The notes under the pieces were generated by a model. It was not told where the DNA came from and searched no databases. It worked only from the letters and a program-made list of their open reading frames with translations. A stretch of DNA of 64,000 nt from Takakia lepidozioides (taxonomy: Eukaryota > Streptophyta > Takakiopsida > Takakiales > Takakiaceae), in assembly GCA_030704615.1 (NCBI GenBank), contig CM060732.1, positions 15,376,001 through 15,440,000 on the forward strand, written 5' to 3'. The position numbers and the translations under genes were made by a program. Positions within the stretch are counted from its first letter, which is position 1, and the number at the start of each line of letters is the position of its first letter. Positions 1 through 10,999 of the stretch are shown one piece after another.

Positions 1-582
1 CATTTCCTCCTTCTTCCACATCGTCATTTTCATCCGCCTTTCCGCCTTCTTCCACCTCGTCGTTTCCATCGAACCGTATGATGTCCTGCCCCTGACGTAT
101 ATACAAGTCTGGGATATCAGAGAACATGTATAGTCTAGTACACTGTCTCGCAGTGGCAGTTTGTCAATCCACCGGTCGCAATAAAATCAACTCTGTGTAC
201 AACGTGGCCGCAAATAAATACGGGACCTTGTTGTTGACGAGCGGTTGACCCCACAATGTTGTATGTACCTCCTTTGCCCTATGGCGGAAATGCGGGTTGG
301 CGCAGGAATGCAAGCTAGCTTGATTTTGTTTGGTTTGTGGATCATGCCTATCTCTGGGCCACAAACGATTTATGTGACACCAGTCCACAAATTTCCTGCA
401 GTCACCAAGCGACCACCGCTGCCCCAACTTCCAAACTTCCCAACCTGGTTCCACAAGAATGTTGGGGTCATTGTATATGTCCAACGAAGTTCGCGCCTGG
501 CCCCTTTTGGTTTTTTTCGGGGAGGTCCAGGTTCATTATCGTCATCCATGGGATGACCTCCTCTGTCTTCCTCCTCCGCCAT
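1..582 (-). pseudogene. unknown protein, N-terminal part, broken
   Basis: A minus-strand reading begins with ATG at 582 (MAEEEDRGGHPMDDDNEPG), which is acidic and then Lys-rich. It shifts frame in an A-rich run near 510 into a second stretch (about 484-164) containing WSLGDCRKFVDWCHINRLWP. After an in-frame TGA near 164 the same frame reads on as RLYMFSDIPDLYIRQGQD and ends in an acidic tail at the window edge. I do not recognise the family. The gene points away from the palindrome array at 1012-3195, with a TATA-like box at 944-952, and is divergent to the hAT transposase on the other side, so it may be the partner gene of the same element. It could equally be an unrelated decayed gene. Confidence 0.4.
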
Positions 583-943
583 TTATGGCTTTGGCTTATC
601 CCTACTTGATAGATGTTTGCTAAGAAAAACGCTCTCCCAACCCTCCTAAATCGTACCTAATCCTACTCCCTAATGAATCCTCCCCAAGTACTAGAGGCAC
701 GTGTCACTCCCTCGGCAGCTTTAAGTGATATGACGCAATGTGCAATGAAAAAAATGTGGGTGCTAGAGGAGGGCTTCCCGGGAGGTACTCAGCATCGATT
801 TCGTAGAATCCAACGGCCCAAAATACCCCCCACCCAACCAATAGCACCCCTCTCCACTTGGACTCAATGACAAGGAATGCAACATCCCATCGCCCACCAA
901 GTCCTGGTGTGGAGAAAAGTGAGGGAGAGAATGGCCTCCAAGG

Positions 944-952
944 CCTTATAAG
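944..952 (-). promoter_or_regulatory. TATA-like box upstream of the minus-strand gene
   Basis: CTTATAAGG read on the minus strand follows a G-rich stretch. It lies about 360 bases upstream of the ATG at 582 and at the left edge of palindrome array 1. It mirrors TATATAAG at 3237 on the other side of the array, about 310 bases before the hAT start. Confidence 0.3.
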
Positions 953-1387
953 CCCCCCCTCCACACTCGGGGCGCGCGCTGTCATCATGACTACGCACGC
1001 TAGTAATAGCTCCGACCGCCAGCAGGGGTGGTCGCATATTCTTTTCTTTTCTTTATTATGTGCGACCACCAGCAGGGGGGTGGTCGCAAAATTTTTATTT
1101 TTTTTAATAGGTGCGACCACCAGCAGGGGGCTGGTCGCAGAATTTTTATTTTTTTTAATAGGTGCGACCACCAGCAGGGGGCTGGTCGCAGATTTGTTTA
1201 TGTTTTTTAACGGGTGCGACCACCAGCAGAGGGGTGGTCGCAGAGATTTTGTTTAAAACAAATAGGTGCGACCACCACCTGCTGGTGGTCGCACTATTTT
1301 CATTTTCTTTAATAGATGCGACCATCAGCAGGGGGGTGGTCGTAGGGGTGGTCGCATAATTTTTCGATTTTTTAATATCTACCAATA

Positions 1388-1604
1388 GTCAGTAGCTCAG
1401 TTGGTTAAGTGCACTGAGTGCGACCCGGACGATTTTGGGGTCAAATCTTGCTACTTGATGGGTGTGGTATGGTTCGTGTGTGGTGCCCCATTCCTACGCC
1501 TCTTGGCGCTTAAATGAAAGAGGTTATTTTCTCCTCTCACTACTAAGAGGTCTGATTTGTGAGCTGTCGCTCCCAGGTGTTTCCCAAAATAAAATAAAAT
1601 AAAA
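1388..1604 (+). mobile_element. tRNA-derived SINE inside array 1
   Basis: The head resembles a tRNA. It has a TAGCTCAGTTGGTTAAG box A at about 1393 and a GGGGTCAAATCTTGC box-B-like segment at about 1437, and its two ends can partly pair as an acceptor stem. A tRNA-unrelated body follows and ends in a repeated AAAAT tail (about 1584-1603), after which the hairpin array resumes. This is the expected form of a Pol III-transcribed SINE inserted into the array. I could not see a clear target-site duplication. A similar head occurs at about 36841-36919. Confidence 0.65.
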
Positions 1605-2084
1605 TCTGCGACCACCAGCAGGGGTAATCAGTAAATCGGTAAATAGGTGCGACTACCAGCAGGGGGGTGGTCGCAACATTTTTCTTTTATTTTAACAGTT
1701 GCGACGACCGCTACTGGTGGTCACACAATTGTTTTTTTAAAAATAGGTGCGACCACCATGAGGTTGGTCCCCTTGCACCTGTATGTATGTTTGGAGAGGC
1801 AGATGAAAAGCACATGTATCGACTCCCCATGGATTTGTGAAGGGGAAGATGAATGTTGGGAGGTGCACCTGACTTTTGTGGCTTTCGAAACCATAATAGA
1901 AAATCAACAATGTAAAAGTAATGACGAAACACAAACACACGCACAACCACCAAACCCTTTCTTGGGTACACATATTCCACCATTTTTATTTCCGTACACG
2001 TATGCATGTACCCAAACTGAAACATGGATATCAATGGAAACATACTACACATCATGTGACAGGTCACAAAAGTTATAGCTGTAC

Positions 2085-2500
2085 CTAATTCTGTCTGCCA
2101 CGACGACGATGGTATGATCTCACGTCTAGTACAAAATCTTCGTCCCCACTCACTTCACCCCCGTTCCCATGATCAGTGCTAGAATCATGATCTCCATCTG
2201 TTCTTTCGTTTCCAAAGGCAACTGGCCGTTGGACCTGTAGTCGTCCTCGAAGTACGTTCAATTGTCTCTCTGGTCGATTTCCACTCCTATCATGAATACC
2301 ATCTAGGGTATCAGGCCTGTTCACAGGTCGGTCACCAACAAAAGGTTGCACAATTCTCTGCCGTTTCTGGGCTTGTCCCGGATTTCGTGGTGGCCTTGGA
2401 GCAGGTCTCGTATGAGGAAGGCTACTCGCACGTACATCAGAGGGGCCGACATGAGAGGAAGGGGCATGAGATGGACCAGCGAGGGTCGAGGGAGCACGTC
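2085..2500 (-). pseudogene. C-terminal exon-like fragment, unknown
   Basis: Within the non-repeat island of array 1 the minus strand has an open frame of about 135 codons. It is rich in Pro, Arg, Asp and His, contains AQKRQRIVQPFVGDRPVNR and ends SYHRRRGRQN then stop. It has no ATG start and looks like the disordered tail of a larger protein. No family is recognised. The neighbouring island 1775-2084 shows nothing I can name. Confidence 0.25.
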
Positions 2501-3236
2501 ATTTTTAAATCATTATTCTTAAATTGGTGCGACCTCCAAATGGTGGTGATCGCAGAATTTATCTTATTTTTTAATAGTTGCGACCATTAGCAGAAGGGTT
2601 GTCGCGGCATTTTTTGTTTTTTAAAAATAGATGCGACCACCAGTAGGGGTGGTCGCATTTTTTTCTTTTCTTTAACAGTTGCAACCACTGCTACTGGTGG
2701 TCGCACAATTTTTATTTTATTTGTAATAGGTGCGACCACCAGCATGGGGGTGGTCGCAACATTTTTTTGTTTTTTTTAATAAGTGCGACCACCAACAAGG
2801 GGTGGTCGCAGAATTTTTTTATTTTTTTAATAAAAAAAATTAAAATTCTCTGTGTCCACGAGCATGGGGGTGGTCGCAGCATTTTTCTTTTTTTTAATAG
2901 GTGCAACCACCAGCATGGGGGTGGTCGCAGAAATTTTGTATTTGTTTAATAGGTGCGACCACCAGCATGGGGGTGGTCGCAGAAATTTTGTATTTGTTTA
3001 ATAGATGCGACCACCAGTAGGGGGGTGGTCACATCAATTTTTTATTTTTTATTTTTTTAAATAATCTCTGTGACCACGAACATGGGGTGGTCGCAGCATT
3101 TTTCTTTTTTTTAATAGGTGCGACGTGGTCGCAGCAGTTTTAAAAAAAAAATAACATGCGACTTCTTCGTGCGACCTGGAGCGGTCGCAGCATTGGATCT
3201 GATTCGTCGAGCGTGTGAGGCTTGGAGGCTGGAGGG

Positions 3237-3244
3237 TATATAAG
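3237..3244 (+). promoter_or_regulatory. TATA box of the hAT transposase gene
   Basis: TATATAAG at the right edge of array 1 lies in a G-rich context about 310 bases before the likely start ATG at 3550. There is no other gene between, so this is the natural core promoter for the transposase. Confidence 0.5.
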
Positions 3245-3549
3245 GTGGTCCCAATGCCCCTCACTTCTTTTGTGGCAAACACTTTTGTGGCGAGTGAATG
3301 TTCTATATTCCTTGAGCAAGAGTGTAAGCCCAAGAGGAGGGTGGGGACCGTTTGCTGTTGTGGCTTCCACCAGAGCCACTGCAGCAAATTGTCAAAAAGC
3401 ACAATACTACATGGTGCATTGATCCACTTGGATTGATGCCGTAGTGTTAGGCCATCGCATTCTGTTCTAACTTCTATTGCTCTTGACAAATCTATCAAGT
3501 ACACTAGTGTTCTTCGTTCAACCTTAAGTCTGTGGTTAGGGTTTTGGGT

Positions 3550-5790
3550 ATGAGGATGAGGGAGGAGTGGATCCCTTGGTTCACCATAGACCCGCACAAA
3601 AAGGACGGTGTTCAATGCAATCTTTGTGCATTGAACCTGGCGGGTCGCAAAGATCGCATGTTATATCACCTGGGCTACAGAGATGGGAAGAATGCAGGGG
3701 TTAGTTTGTGCCCAAAAGCCTCCATGCGAGTGAAAGCCCACTTTGCCCAATGTGGAGGCAATATCCCACTGTCTCTTGATGTGGCCGCGACTTCTGAGCC
3801 AAACACTCCAGGTTCGAATCAAACTGTCCCTCAGAATTGTACCCAGGGGGATTCTTGCAAGACGTCTACTATTCGTGGAGAAGCCGGTGGATTAGGAACA
3901 ACACCCGATTGTACGCCAGCATTTGTACGGACCAGACCATTGAGACAACAATCAATGCAAGAAGGCTTAAATTTGTCGCACAGGAGGACTCTGGATAAGA
4001 AGTGGGCCCAATTTTTCTACGAGACCAATATTCCGTTCAATGTCTCGAGGCTTCCTGCGTTTGTGGCTGCTGTCAAAGCCACATCCGATTCCACATACAC
4101 ACCTCCGAGTTATCGCGATCTCCGCACAAGATTGCTAGAAGAGGCTATGTCTGACCTCACCCAAAAGGTGAATGAAAAAACACGTGATTCTCTCCGGAAA
4201 TATGGAAGCACTATATGTGCGGACGGTTGGAGTTCTGTTACTAATCGACCACTATTCAATGTCATGCTGGTCTATCCTGCGGGGGAACAATTTTTGGGAT
4301 CCGTTGACACAAGTGGGGAGAGAAAATATGCACATTATCAAGCAGGGTTGTTGACGAGTTACATCGATAAAATTGGAGCTGATAAAATTGTCCAAGTGAG
4401 CACGGACAACGCATCTAACATGGTTAATATGGCCGATATTTTGATGGTACGATATCCCCATCTATATTACCAAGGGTGTGTTGCTCATATCTTTGATCTC
4501 CTTTTGGAGGATTGGGGAAAAGAATCATGGATAAAACAACTAGTAAAAAGGGCAAAGTCAATTGTGACGTTCATTCGTACACATCACATCCTTCTGGCAT
4601 TGTTTAGAAAGCATGAACCCAAATACAACCTTAGGAACCCGGGTGAAACCCGCTTTGCCACAAACTTTTTGATGGTGGATCGACTGGTGACTGCGAGGGT
4701 GGGTCTGGAGCAGGTGATTATTGACCCTCAATGGGATGCGTATGTGGGCACCTTACGCAACTTTCGTAAGTCCAAGTGAGCAAAAGTCAGAGGGTCCGCG
4801 CAATCATTCGCTCCGACAATTTCTGGGCGAAATGTGCAAATTTTGTGTACATGGTGGAGCCGGTGTTGATTGCTTTGCGGGAGTTTGATGGAAAACAACC
4901 AATAATGGGTAAAGCATGGTTGATATTGGAAAACCTTGAGAAGCACGTACAATCCTTGAGGCGTCCTCCATTTTCTATGGACGATGATTTGGCGGCAAGG
5001 ACCGAGGATGCATTTTACGACCGCAAACGGATGGTTCGCACGGACTTGCATTATGCGGGGGCCTTGTTGAATCCATTCTTGCTGGACAATACGGATTTTG
5101 AGAGACGATGTAGATGCCAAAGCCGGGCTTGTACGGGTGATCATGCAACTTGCGCCCTTGAACATGGCAGAGCGAGCGTTGTCCGAGTACCAGTGCTTCT
5201 CGGATCGGCAGAATCCTTTCCATGACATACCGGATCCAAAAGCAAAGAACATGTTGCCACATGAATGGTGGGATCTGATTGGAGCTGGAGCAAGAACGAT
5301 AGCTCCCATTGCAAAGCGTATTCTTGCTCAAGTGTGCTCTGCCTCGTCCTATGAGCGGAACTGGAGCAGTTACTCGTTTGTTCACAACAAGATTCGCAAC
5401 AGGTTGATCCTGCCAGGGCTGACAATTTGGTTTATGTCTACACAAATTGTAGGCTACTGCGATAGATAAGAGCAAGTGACGCATCTGCATGGTACGAGAA
5501 GAATCTGTTGTCTGAAGAATCTGCCTTAGGGGTCCAATCTAGCAATAATGATGACACTGACGCCGCGAGGGACTCCGACTCCAACGGTTGGGATGGGTCC
5601 GATGATGTGGGCAATCCTCCACATGACCCATATGAATTTAATGACGATGATGCTGTAATGCATCCATCCTTCGATGACCTTGTTGTTGATGAACTGCGAC
5701 ATGGTGTCATCCCAATTGTGGACCCCCTTCCCCCAGTGGAGCACACTCTCAACAATGAAGTTGAGGTCAACTCTCCCCCACCACATACAA
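3550..5790 (+). pseudogene. hAT-family transposase (BED finger, DUF659, dimerisation region), frameshifted
   Basis: The start is ATG 3550 (MRMREEWIPWF), just after a TATA box. Residues about 20-60 hold a BED-type zinc finger (CNLC ... H ... C). A linker follows, then a DUF659-like core with ICADGWSSVTNRPLFN and VSTDNASNM, and GCVAHIFDLLLEDWG as in hAT transposases. The C-terminal part (about 5250-5400) has WWDLIGAGA and SYERNWSSYSFVHNKIRNRL, the hAT dimerisation region. The frame breaks at about 4770, about 5100 and about 5405, and there is an in-frame TAG near 5458, so the copy is dead or badly assembled. A long acidic tail (DAARDSDSNGWDGSDD) runs directly into palindrome array 2. hAT proteins excise and insert DNA in the nucleus by a DDE mechanism. 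Confidence 0.85.
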
Positions 5791-6830
5791 AATGGAAATG
5801 CGGCGCCGCATTTCCGTTCCGGAATGTTGGAAGGTGCGACTCGGACGGAAATGCGGTGCCGTATTTCCCTCCCACATCTCCATGCCACAGATACAAAACG
5901 GAAATGCGGCGCCACATTTCCGTTCTGGAATGTCGGAAGGTGCGACTCGGACGGTAATGTGGTGCCGCATTTCAATTCCAATGGTTCATGATTTTCAATC
6001 AGAACGGAAATGCGGTACCGCATTTCCGTTCCACCTTCACATACCTTAGTTGTTGAACGGAAATGTCGTGCCGCATTTCCGTTTTGGAGAGTATGAAGGT
6101 CTCACCCGGACGGAAATGCGGTGCCACATTTCCGTCCCACGGCTCCATGCCTGAGATACAAAACGGAAATGCGGCGCCGCATTTCCGTTGTGGAATGTCG
6201 GAAGGTGCGACTCGGACGGAAATGTTGTGCCGCATTTCAGTTCCAGTGGTTCATGATTTTCAATCAGAACGGAAAAGCGGTACCGCATTTCCATTCCACT
6301 GTCACGTACTTTACTTGTTGGACGGAACTGCGGCACCGCATCTCCGTTCTGGAGAGTATAAAGGTTTCCCCCGGATGGAAATGCGGTGCCGCATTTCCGT
6401 CGCACTGGTGCATGACTAAGATGCAAAAAGGAAATGCGGCGCCGTATTTCCGTCCAACAGCAATCGAAAGTAGCACACCGGACGGAAATGCGGAACCTCA
6501 TTTCCATCCACTGGATTCCATTGAAAGAGACCGGACGGAAATTCGGCACTGCATTTCCGTTCCTGCCTATCCAAAGTGTCCTAGTCGATGAAAATGCGTT
6601 GTCGCAATTATTTTCTGCCGTGTGTTCCTAGTCCTGTTGGACCTAAATGTGATACCGCATTTCCGTTCCACCATGGGCCTGCTTTTACAGTGGACTGAAA
6701 TGTGGTACCGCATTTCCGTTGCACCAGTATTTTGGTTTCCCTGTTGACGGAATTGCGGTGCCGCATTTCCGATCACAATCAACGAGAGGATGATGTCGAA
6801 CTGAGATGCGGGACCGCATTCCCATTCAGC
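5790..6830. repeat. palindrome array 2 (GAAATGCGGYRCCGCATTTC)
   Basis: About 20 palindromes with arms GGAAATGCGG and CCGCATTTCC. The central two bases vary between CG, TG, CA and TA. Spacers are recurring 25-35 base segments such as TGGAATGTCGGAAGGTGCGA and GGAGAGTATGAAGGT. The array is in the same orientation as the one at 31785-33292 and inverted relative to 55045-56790. The right end carries more degenerate units (6560-6826). To its right lies a MULE 5' fragment, exactly as beside the array at 55045. Confidence 0.95.
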
Positions 6831-6840
6831 CATGTGCAAT

Positions 6841-7255
6841 GGGTTGCATTGTTCCGAAACAACACAATTGTGGCCTATCTTAATGAGCACAACTTGGTTG
6901 TCTAACCGTTTTAACTAAAAGTCCTGGCACTTGTCAGTGCGAACGTTCATGTCTGCACCGCGAATACTGGTTGATCCACCCTCAGGAGAAACTGTCAGGA
7001 GATGTTATTTCGTCGCCGAATCGGCCATCAATGTCATACTTACTGGATATGGAATCACACCTCTCACCTTCATGCTTGTAGCTTGAAACAATACTTTCCA
7101 CTTCAATGTGCGACTTCCAATCGTCGATGGACTCCGCAGATCCACTTAGATGGTGCCTGTGAGCCTTGGTCTGTCGCTATACTGAACCTCGCACTTGCCA
7201 ACTTCGTGCGGTGTTCGATGGCTCCAAATTCCTACGCTATAGTTTGCTTGTCGCG
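6841..7255 (+). pseudogene. 5' fragment of a MULE transposon gene
   Basis: This segment matches, in reverse complement and almost base for base, the stretch about 54600-55000 that lies between the palindrome array and the start of the MULE gene at 51073-54736. The equivalent ATG is at 7106 (MCDF...), and DGACEPWSVAILNLALAN and MAPNSYAIVC are recognisable. One indel disturbs the frame near 7140. Similarity stops abruptly near 7255, where unrelated G-rich sequence begins. This is a truncated second copy of the array-plus-MULE junction. Confidence 0.75.
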
Positions 7256-7868
7256 GCTCTTTGCCTTGAGGGCAGGGGGTCGGGTTGCAGAGGGGCTGCC
7301 CCTGTGGTGGGGGCGGTGGCAGCAATAGGTACGGGGGGTTGAAGCAACCTCGAGTGCCCAAAGCACTCGCGGAGGCGGAGGCACTCACTAGGTGGAGCCC
7401 CGCACACCGGGTTGCGGTGGGGGTGGCTCCACAAAGGGTGGTGGTAGCTTAGTGGGACTTAGTGGGGGTGGCATAGGACTCACCATGGGGGCGGAGACCT
7501 TGTGGTGGGAGTCGTGGGGAGTCTTGGGACTCATCACGGTCCAAGGGGACCGTGGTGGGTGGTGGGCCAAGACTCACCGCGACTCATCACCGGGAATCGA
7601 GGGTTTTCGTGGTGGTTCGCCATAAAATGGTGGTGTTGCTGGTGAAACCCCCGTGGACAGTCACAGAAGTATATATAGGGAGTAGTAACCCCGAGAATGG
7701 TGCAAGCCCGTTGGTGTCCAAAAACTAGTGAGTAAGCGTGCGAGCCGGAAAGCGACCAAGGTGTGGGGAGCTATTCCGGACTGCCATCGACCAAAGGGAA
7801 TTTCCACTAGGCCCAAATTGGGAGAGGGTCTAGTGGAGGAGTAAAGGGGGACCTTATGCCCCGAGTTC
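7256..7868. other. G-rich stretch without a recognised gene
   Basis: A GGTGG/GGGG-rich segment (7260-7640) has open frames of low complexity that I do not believe. TATATATAGG at 7670-7679 could act as a TATA box for the rightward ORF at 7869, but that ORF is an inverted piece of a MULE gene, so the promoter is doubtful. Confidence 0.4.
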
Positions 7869-8397
7869 TTGAAAGGGAAACAGTGGGGCTTGGGGCCGGA
7901 CAGGCAGGAAATGCTGATGCGGACTGCCTCTAGATCGAAGAATCCTCGGAAGTGGGCGGCGGCCTTGCGAGAGGGCCTTCGGGACACGCCATTGCTGCGA
8001 AGAGGCCAACATTTGGAAGGAGATGTTCATACCCGTCCAGTGAGACGAAGACTTGACGAGGCACCTGGCGGAGAAGAGGATTCATGGCGAGCTGACAAGA
8101 ATATTCGCACGCTCCCTCGTGGTCCGGTGATGTTGCCCGAGGAGGTCTCGTCGAGCACCGCAAGTCCTGCACGTTCAAGATCGCCATCTCTTTTGAGCAC
8201 AGGGCGCGTGCCCCGGCAACATAACGAGCCATCTGTAGTAAAGCAGTACAACATTCCCATTGTGGAGACAAGAGTGTCGGAGTCACAGTGGAGAATTGCG
8301 AGGACATTGCCGGCATTTCGAGGGAAGTGCTGCGCCATCCGGGTGGATACGAGAGCACGTTGTGGTGAGATGATTCGGAGGAACCCACATAATTGAC
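7869..8397 (+). pseudogene. middle/C-terminal part of a MULE transposase, inverted
   Basis: The translation MKGKQWGLGPDRQEMLMRTA ... SESQWRIARTLPAFRGK ... RVDTRARCGEMIRRNP matches, in the same order, the region of the minus-strand MULE at about 52270-51745 (WRIARTKPSFRGR, RQRCLEMIRRNPDG). Here it is on the plus strand, while the adjoining N-terminal two thirds (8398-10701) are on the minus strand. The two pieces therefore meet head to head at about 8398, a clear inversion breakpoint. The SWIM finger that should follow is missing. The piece is basic and Arg/Ser/Pro-rich and probably lies between the catalytic core and the SWIM domain. Confidence 0.8.
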
Positions 8398-10701
8398 CTC
8401 ACAATGTCCTCCGTTGTGGCAGTGAGGATGTCCACCAGATGCGCCGCAGAGGAGGCACGCCAGGAAGAGTGCACTGATTCGGCCATGTTTGTCGTGGGCA
8501 TGTCGGTGTCGGAGTCGAGACACATTTCCTGCACAAGCACATGTTGAGGTTACAAGCAAGTTACAAATATGGCCAAGAATAATATTCAACGGGACGCGAA
8601 TTCGTGCAACTCACCTCCCGCATATAGTCGCCGAACTGGAGGAAACGATAATGCCACCATGCTAGCCAATTGGCCATTGCTCCCTCGTCTGATTTCCTTA
8701 CAGCACCTGACGATGTCCACCAAGCCCGTATACATGCAAACTGTGTCTCTGCATCATCCAAGGTGGGAGCGCGCTTCCACGCAAGGCACATGGAACGGTG
8801 CTCCTCTCTGAAATCTGGCACCACGAGCCTGGTTGTGTACTGCGAAAGGCTCTGCAAAAAATGGAACCACAAGATCTCTCCTTGCCTTCCATGGGAACAT
8901 TGGGGTCTTGCCCGTACACCCTTCGGATGGCAGCCCAATTTGCTTGTGCGTTGTCCGCCATGAAACCACGGAAATTCGGAGGGGGCAATCCCGCCTTGGC
9001 CATCTGTTCGTTTATTCCTTGCCAAAGAAGCATCTCCGATTGTGTGTCCTCTCCTTTCATCTCACAAATAGCAATTGTCATTAGCATCCTGCAGTTGGTG
9101 TCGTAGACATGTGCACCCATTGTCACCCACTGGTGATTTGTAATTCGCTTGATATGGTCGAACATGACCCAACTGTTTGATAAGTCCCCACTCGTCATCC
9201 TGTCGACCAGTTCGACGCCGCTGCCAGGTCCACACGTGGACATTTTGAATACGAAACAACGATCTACCTCAGTCCCTTGTCCGGGAAACCTACTTCCATG
9301 AATGTAGTCATATCCACATCGTCGCTTCACCTCCAGAATGGAGTGCATATCCGAGCCACGCCCAATTTTCTGTTTGCATGAGACAATGTGGTTTCGGACA
9401 TTCGGTGAACATACGTGGGACACCGACTCCAGCAATGCCTCCATTTCCTTCTCGTCGAGAGGAACTCTATCGGAGCCGTCTTCCGACATAATTCTGGCCA
9501 ATGCCATCTTATGGGCGGTTTGGAGCTGTATCTGTTTGGGTTTGGCACCCGGTCTCAACTTAACCTCCTCCTGAACGAGATGCTCTGCTTCGTGGGCAGC
9601 CTCCCGCGAGTTCCCCCTTGCCAATTTGTGACAATGGGAACCAATGTGTATGCAAGCTCGGGTGAGGTCAGGGAAACGGTGCAACACATAGAACTGCTTG
9701 GCATTACAAACAGACATGCAGTGTGGTGGTTCTTTGCAATGCGCACACTTAAATGTGGAGTTCGGAACCTTCTCTTGAGCTCAAAATGGTTGATGAGCTG
9801 TGCCTGTCCAATCGGTCTCGTTCCTGTGACCTCTGGATTTAAAGTGGAAGCAAGTTGGGGAGAAACACCGCAACGCGCCCGCACAAACAACGTAGCGCAC
9901 CCGCACACCATCGAGCATCTTCATGCTGGTGGTTTTGGTAACGCACCAAGGATGACCGTCATGTTTTCTATCCATATCTGTCAACATTCCGGACGCCCTC
10001 GAGTAGTCCGCCCGAGGAGGGAACTCAAAGATGATATTACCGTCGACGTCGGCGGGAAGGCATGTAACCGATTTAATTGCAAACTTGCTGTAGTCCAGCC
10101 CGGCCAGCTCCAACCGGTGTCCCTCCAGGTGAAGCCCTCGCAGAATTTCAAGAATAGATCGAACTGCGGTGCTCGTGCTGGGAATATGACTCCCTCCTCC
10201 ACTGACGTCCATTGAGGACTTGCCTGATCTCCAGGACGACCTCGGAACTTCCATGACCTCGTCTGAGTCAGACAAGTTGTGAACAACCCAGTTCTCGCTC
10301 GTCTTCATGGATGGGTTCGGCTCTGGATTTACTTCGTTGCGGACTTCTCTCTTTGAGGTAGCCACTCTCTGATTCGCAGATTGTTTCATGGAAGGCGCCA
10401 GGATAGAAGGTGCATTTGGCGGGCAAATGAAGTCCCCAACAGCCCTGTATATGACGCTGTCCGATGGTGGAAGTCGCCATTCCCTGCCATTGCCGAAATC
10501 ATCGTGGAGCACAACAATACTCTTGACAACAAGGCCGTTTGAGTCCTTCCTTTCCTCCTCCAAAAAAACCGACCCCGGTTTCAGGTGGTATCGAACGCAC
10601 AGATATTTCTCCATCACCCGGCAGATGTCCCCTCTGCACGGAAATGAAGCTCTATGCTCGTGAGGAGGGCAGTACACTGTAGCGCTCGGGTTTTCCGCCA
10701 T
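8398..10701 (-). pseudogene. MULE (Mutator-like) transposase, N-terminal and catalytic part
   Basis: Start ATG 10701 (MAENPSATVYCPPHEH), aligned with MAPNSYAIVCCPPQLG of the copy at 54736. Domains in order: an N-terminal Ser-rich part; a zinc-binding WRKY/GCM1-like module around 9980-9640 (HDGHPWCVTK, RYVVCAGALRCFSPTCFHF, FKCAHCKEPPHC); then the DDE core with WVMFDHIKR, GFMADNAQANWAAIRRVYG and, after a one-base shift, the CxxH signature typical of MULEs. An intron, 8614 down to 8529 (GTGAGT...CAG), joins DYMRE to EMCLDSDTD. Faults: in-frame TGA at 9783-9781, a frameshift near 8880, and a cut at 8398 where the inverted C-terminal piece begins. It faces away from palindrome array 3. Confidence 0.85.
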
Positions 10702-10999
10702 GGGAGATGTGCACACAAGACTGCCAGGATGGCGTGCGGGGAAGCTCCCTGGTAGAAGGGGGATGCAGCGATGGGAAGGAATGCGGTGCCGATTTGTCCG
10801 AGCGACGAAGCCTGATCCAAATCCAGGGAGCCAACTATCTCAAAAATCCACAGTCAGAGTGTTAATGAACCTTGTCTCCGGAATGCGGCCCCTGGTCTTT
10901 GCGCAATAACTACCAACGGTATGCAGTCAGAAAGTGGGGGGCCGTCCGGATGATGATGGCTGAAGGGGAGAAGCCGACACCGTGCCGTCACATTACTAC

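Larger units (their letters stand above)
1012..3195. repeat. palindrome array 1 (TGCGACCACC / GGTGGTCGCA hairpins)
   Basis: About 25 copies of an imperfect palindrome whose arms read TGCGACCACC and GGTGGTCGCA, with a loop such as AGCAGGGG. They are separated by T-rich spacers ending in TTTAATAGG, with spacing near 51 bases in the best stretch (1061-1370). The array is interrupted by a tRNA-derived SINE (1388-1604) and by a non-repeat island (about 1775-2515). It lies between a minus-strand gene to the left and the plus-strand hAT gene to the right. Open frames across it are by-products of the repeat. Confidence 0.9.

Noticed and set aside
4767-4795. A 25-base GTAAGT...CAG intron in the hAT gene
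   Set aside because: Too short for a spliceosomal intron; a frameshift explains the phase change as well, as at the gene's other breaks.
7002-7328. Independent small gene
   Set aside because: It is the MULE leader and first codons in part the wrong phase, matching 54600-55000 in reverse.
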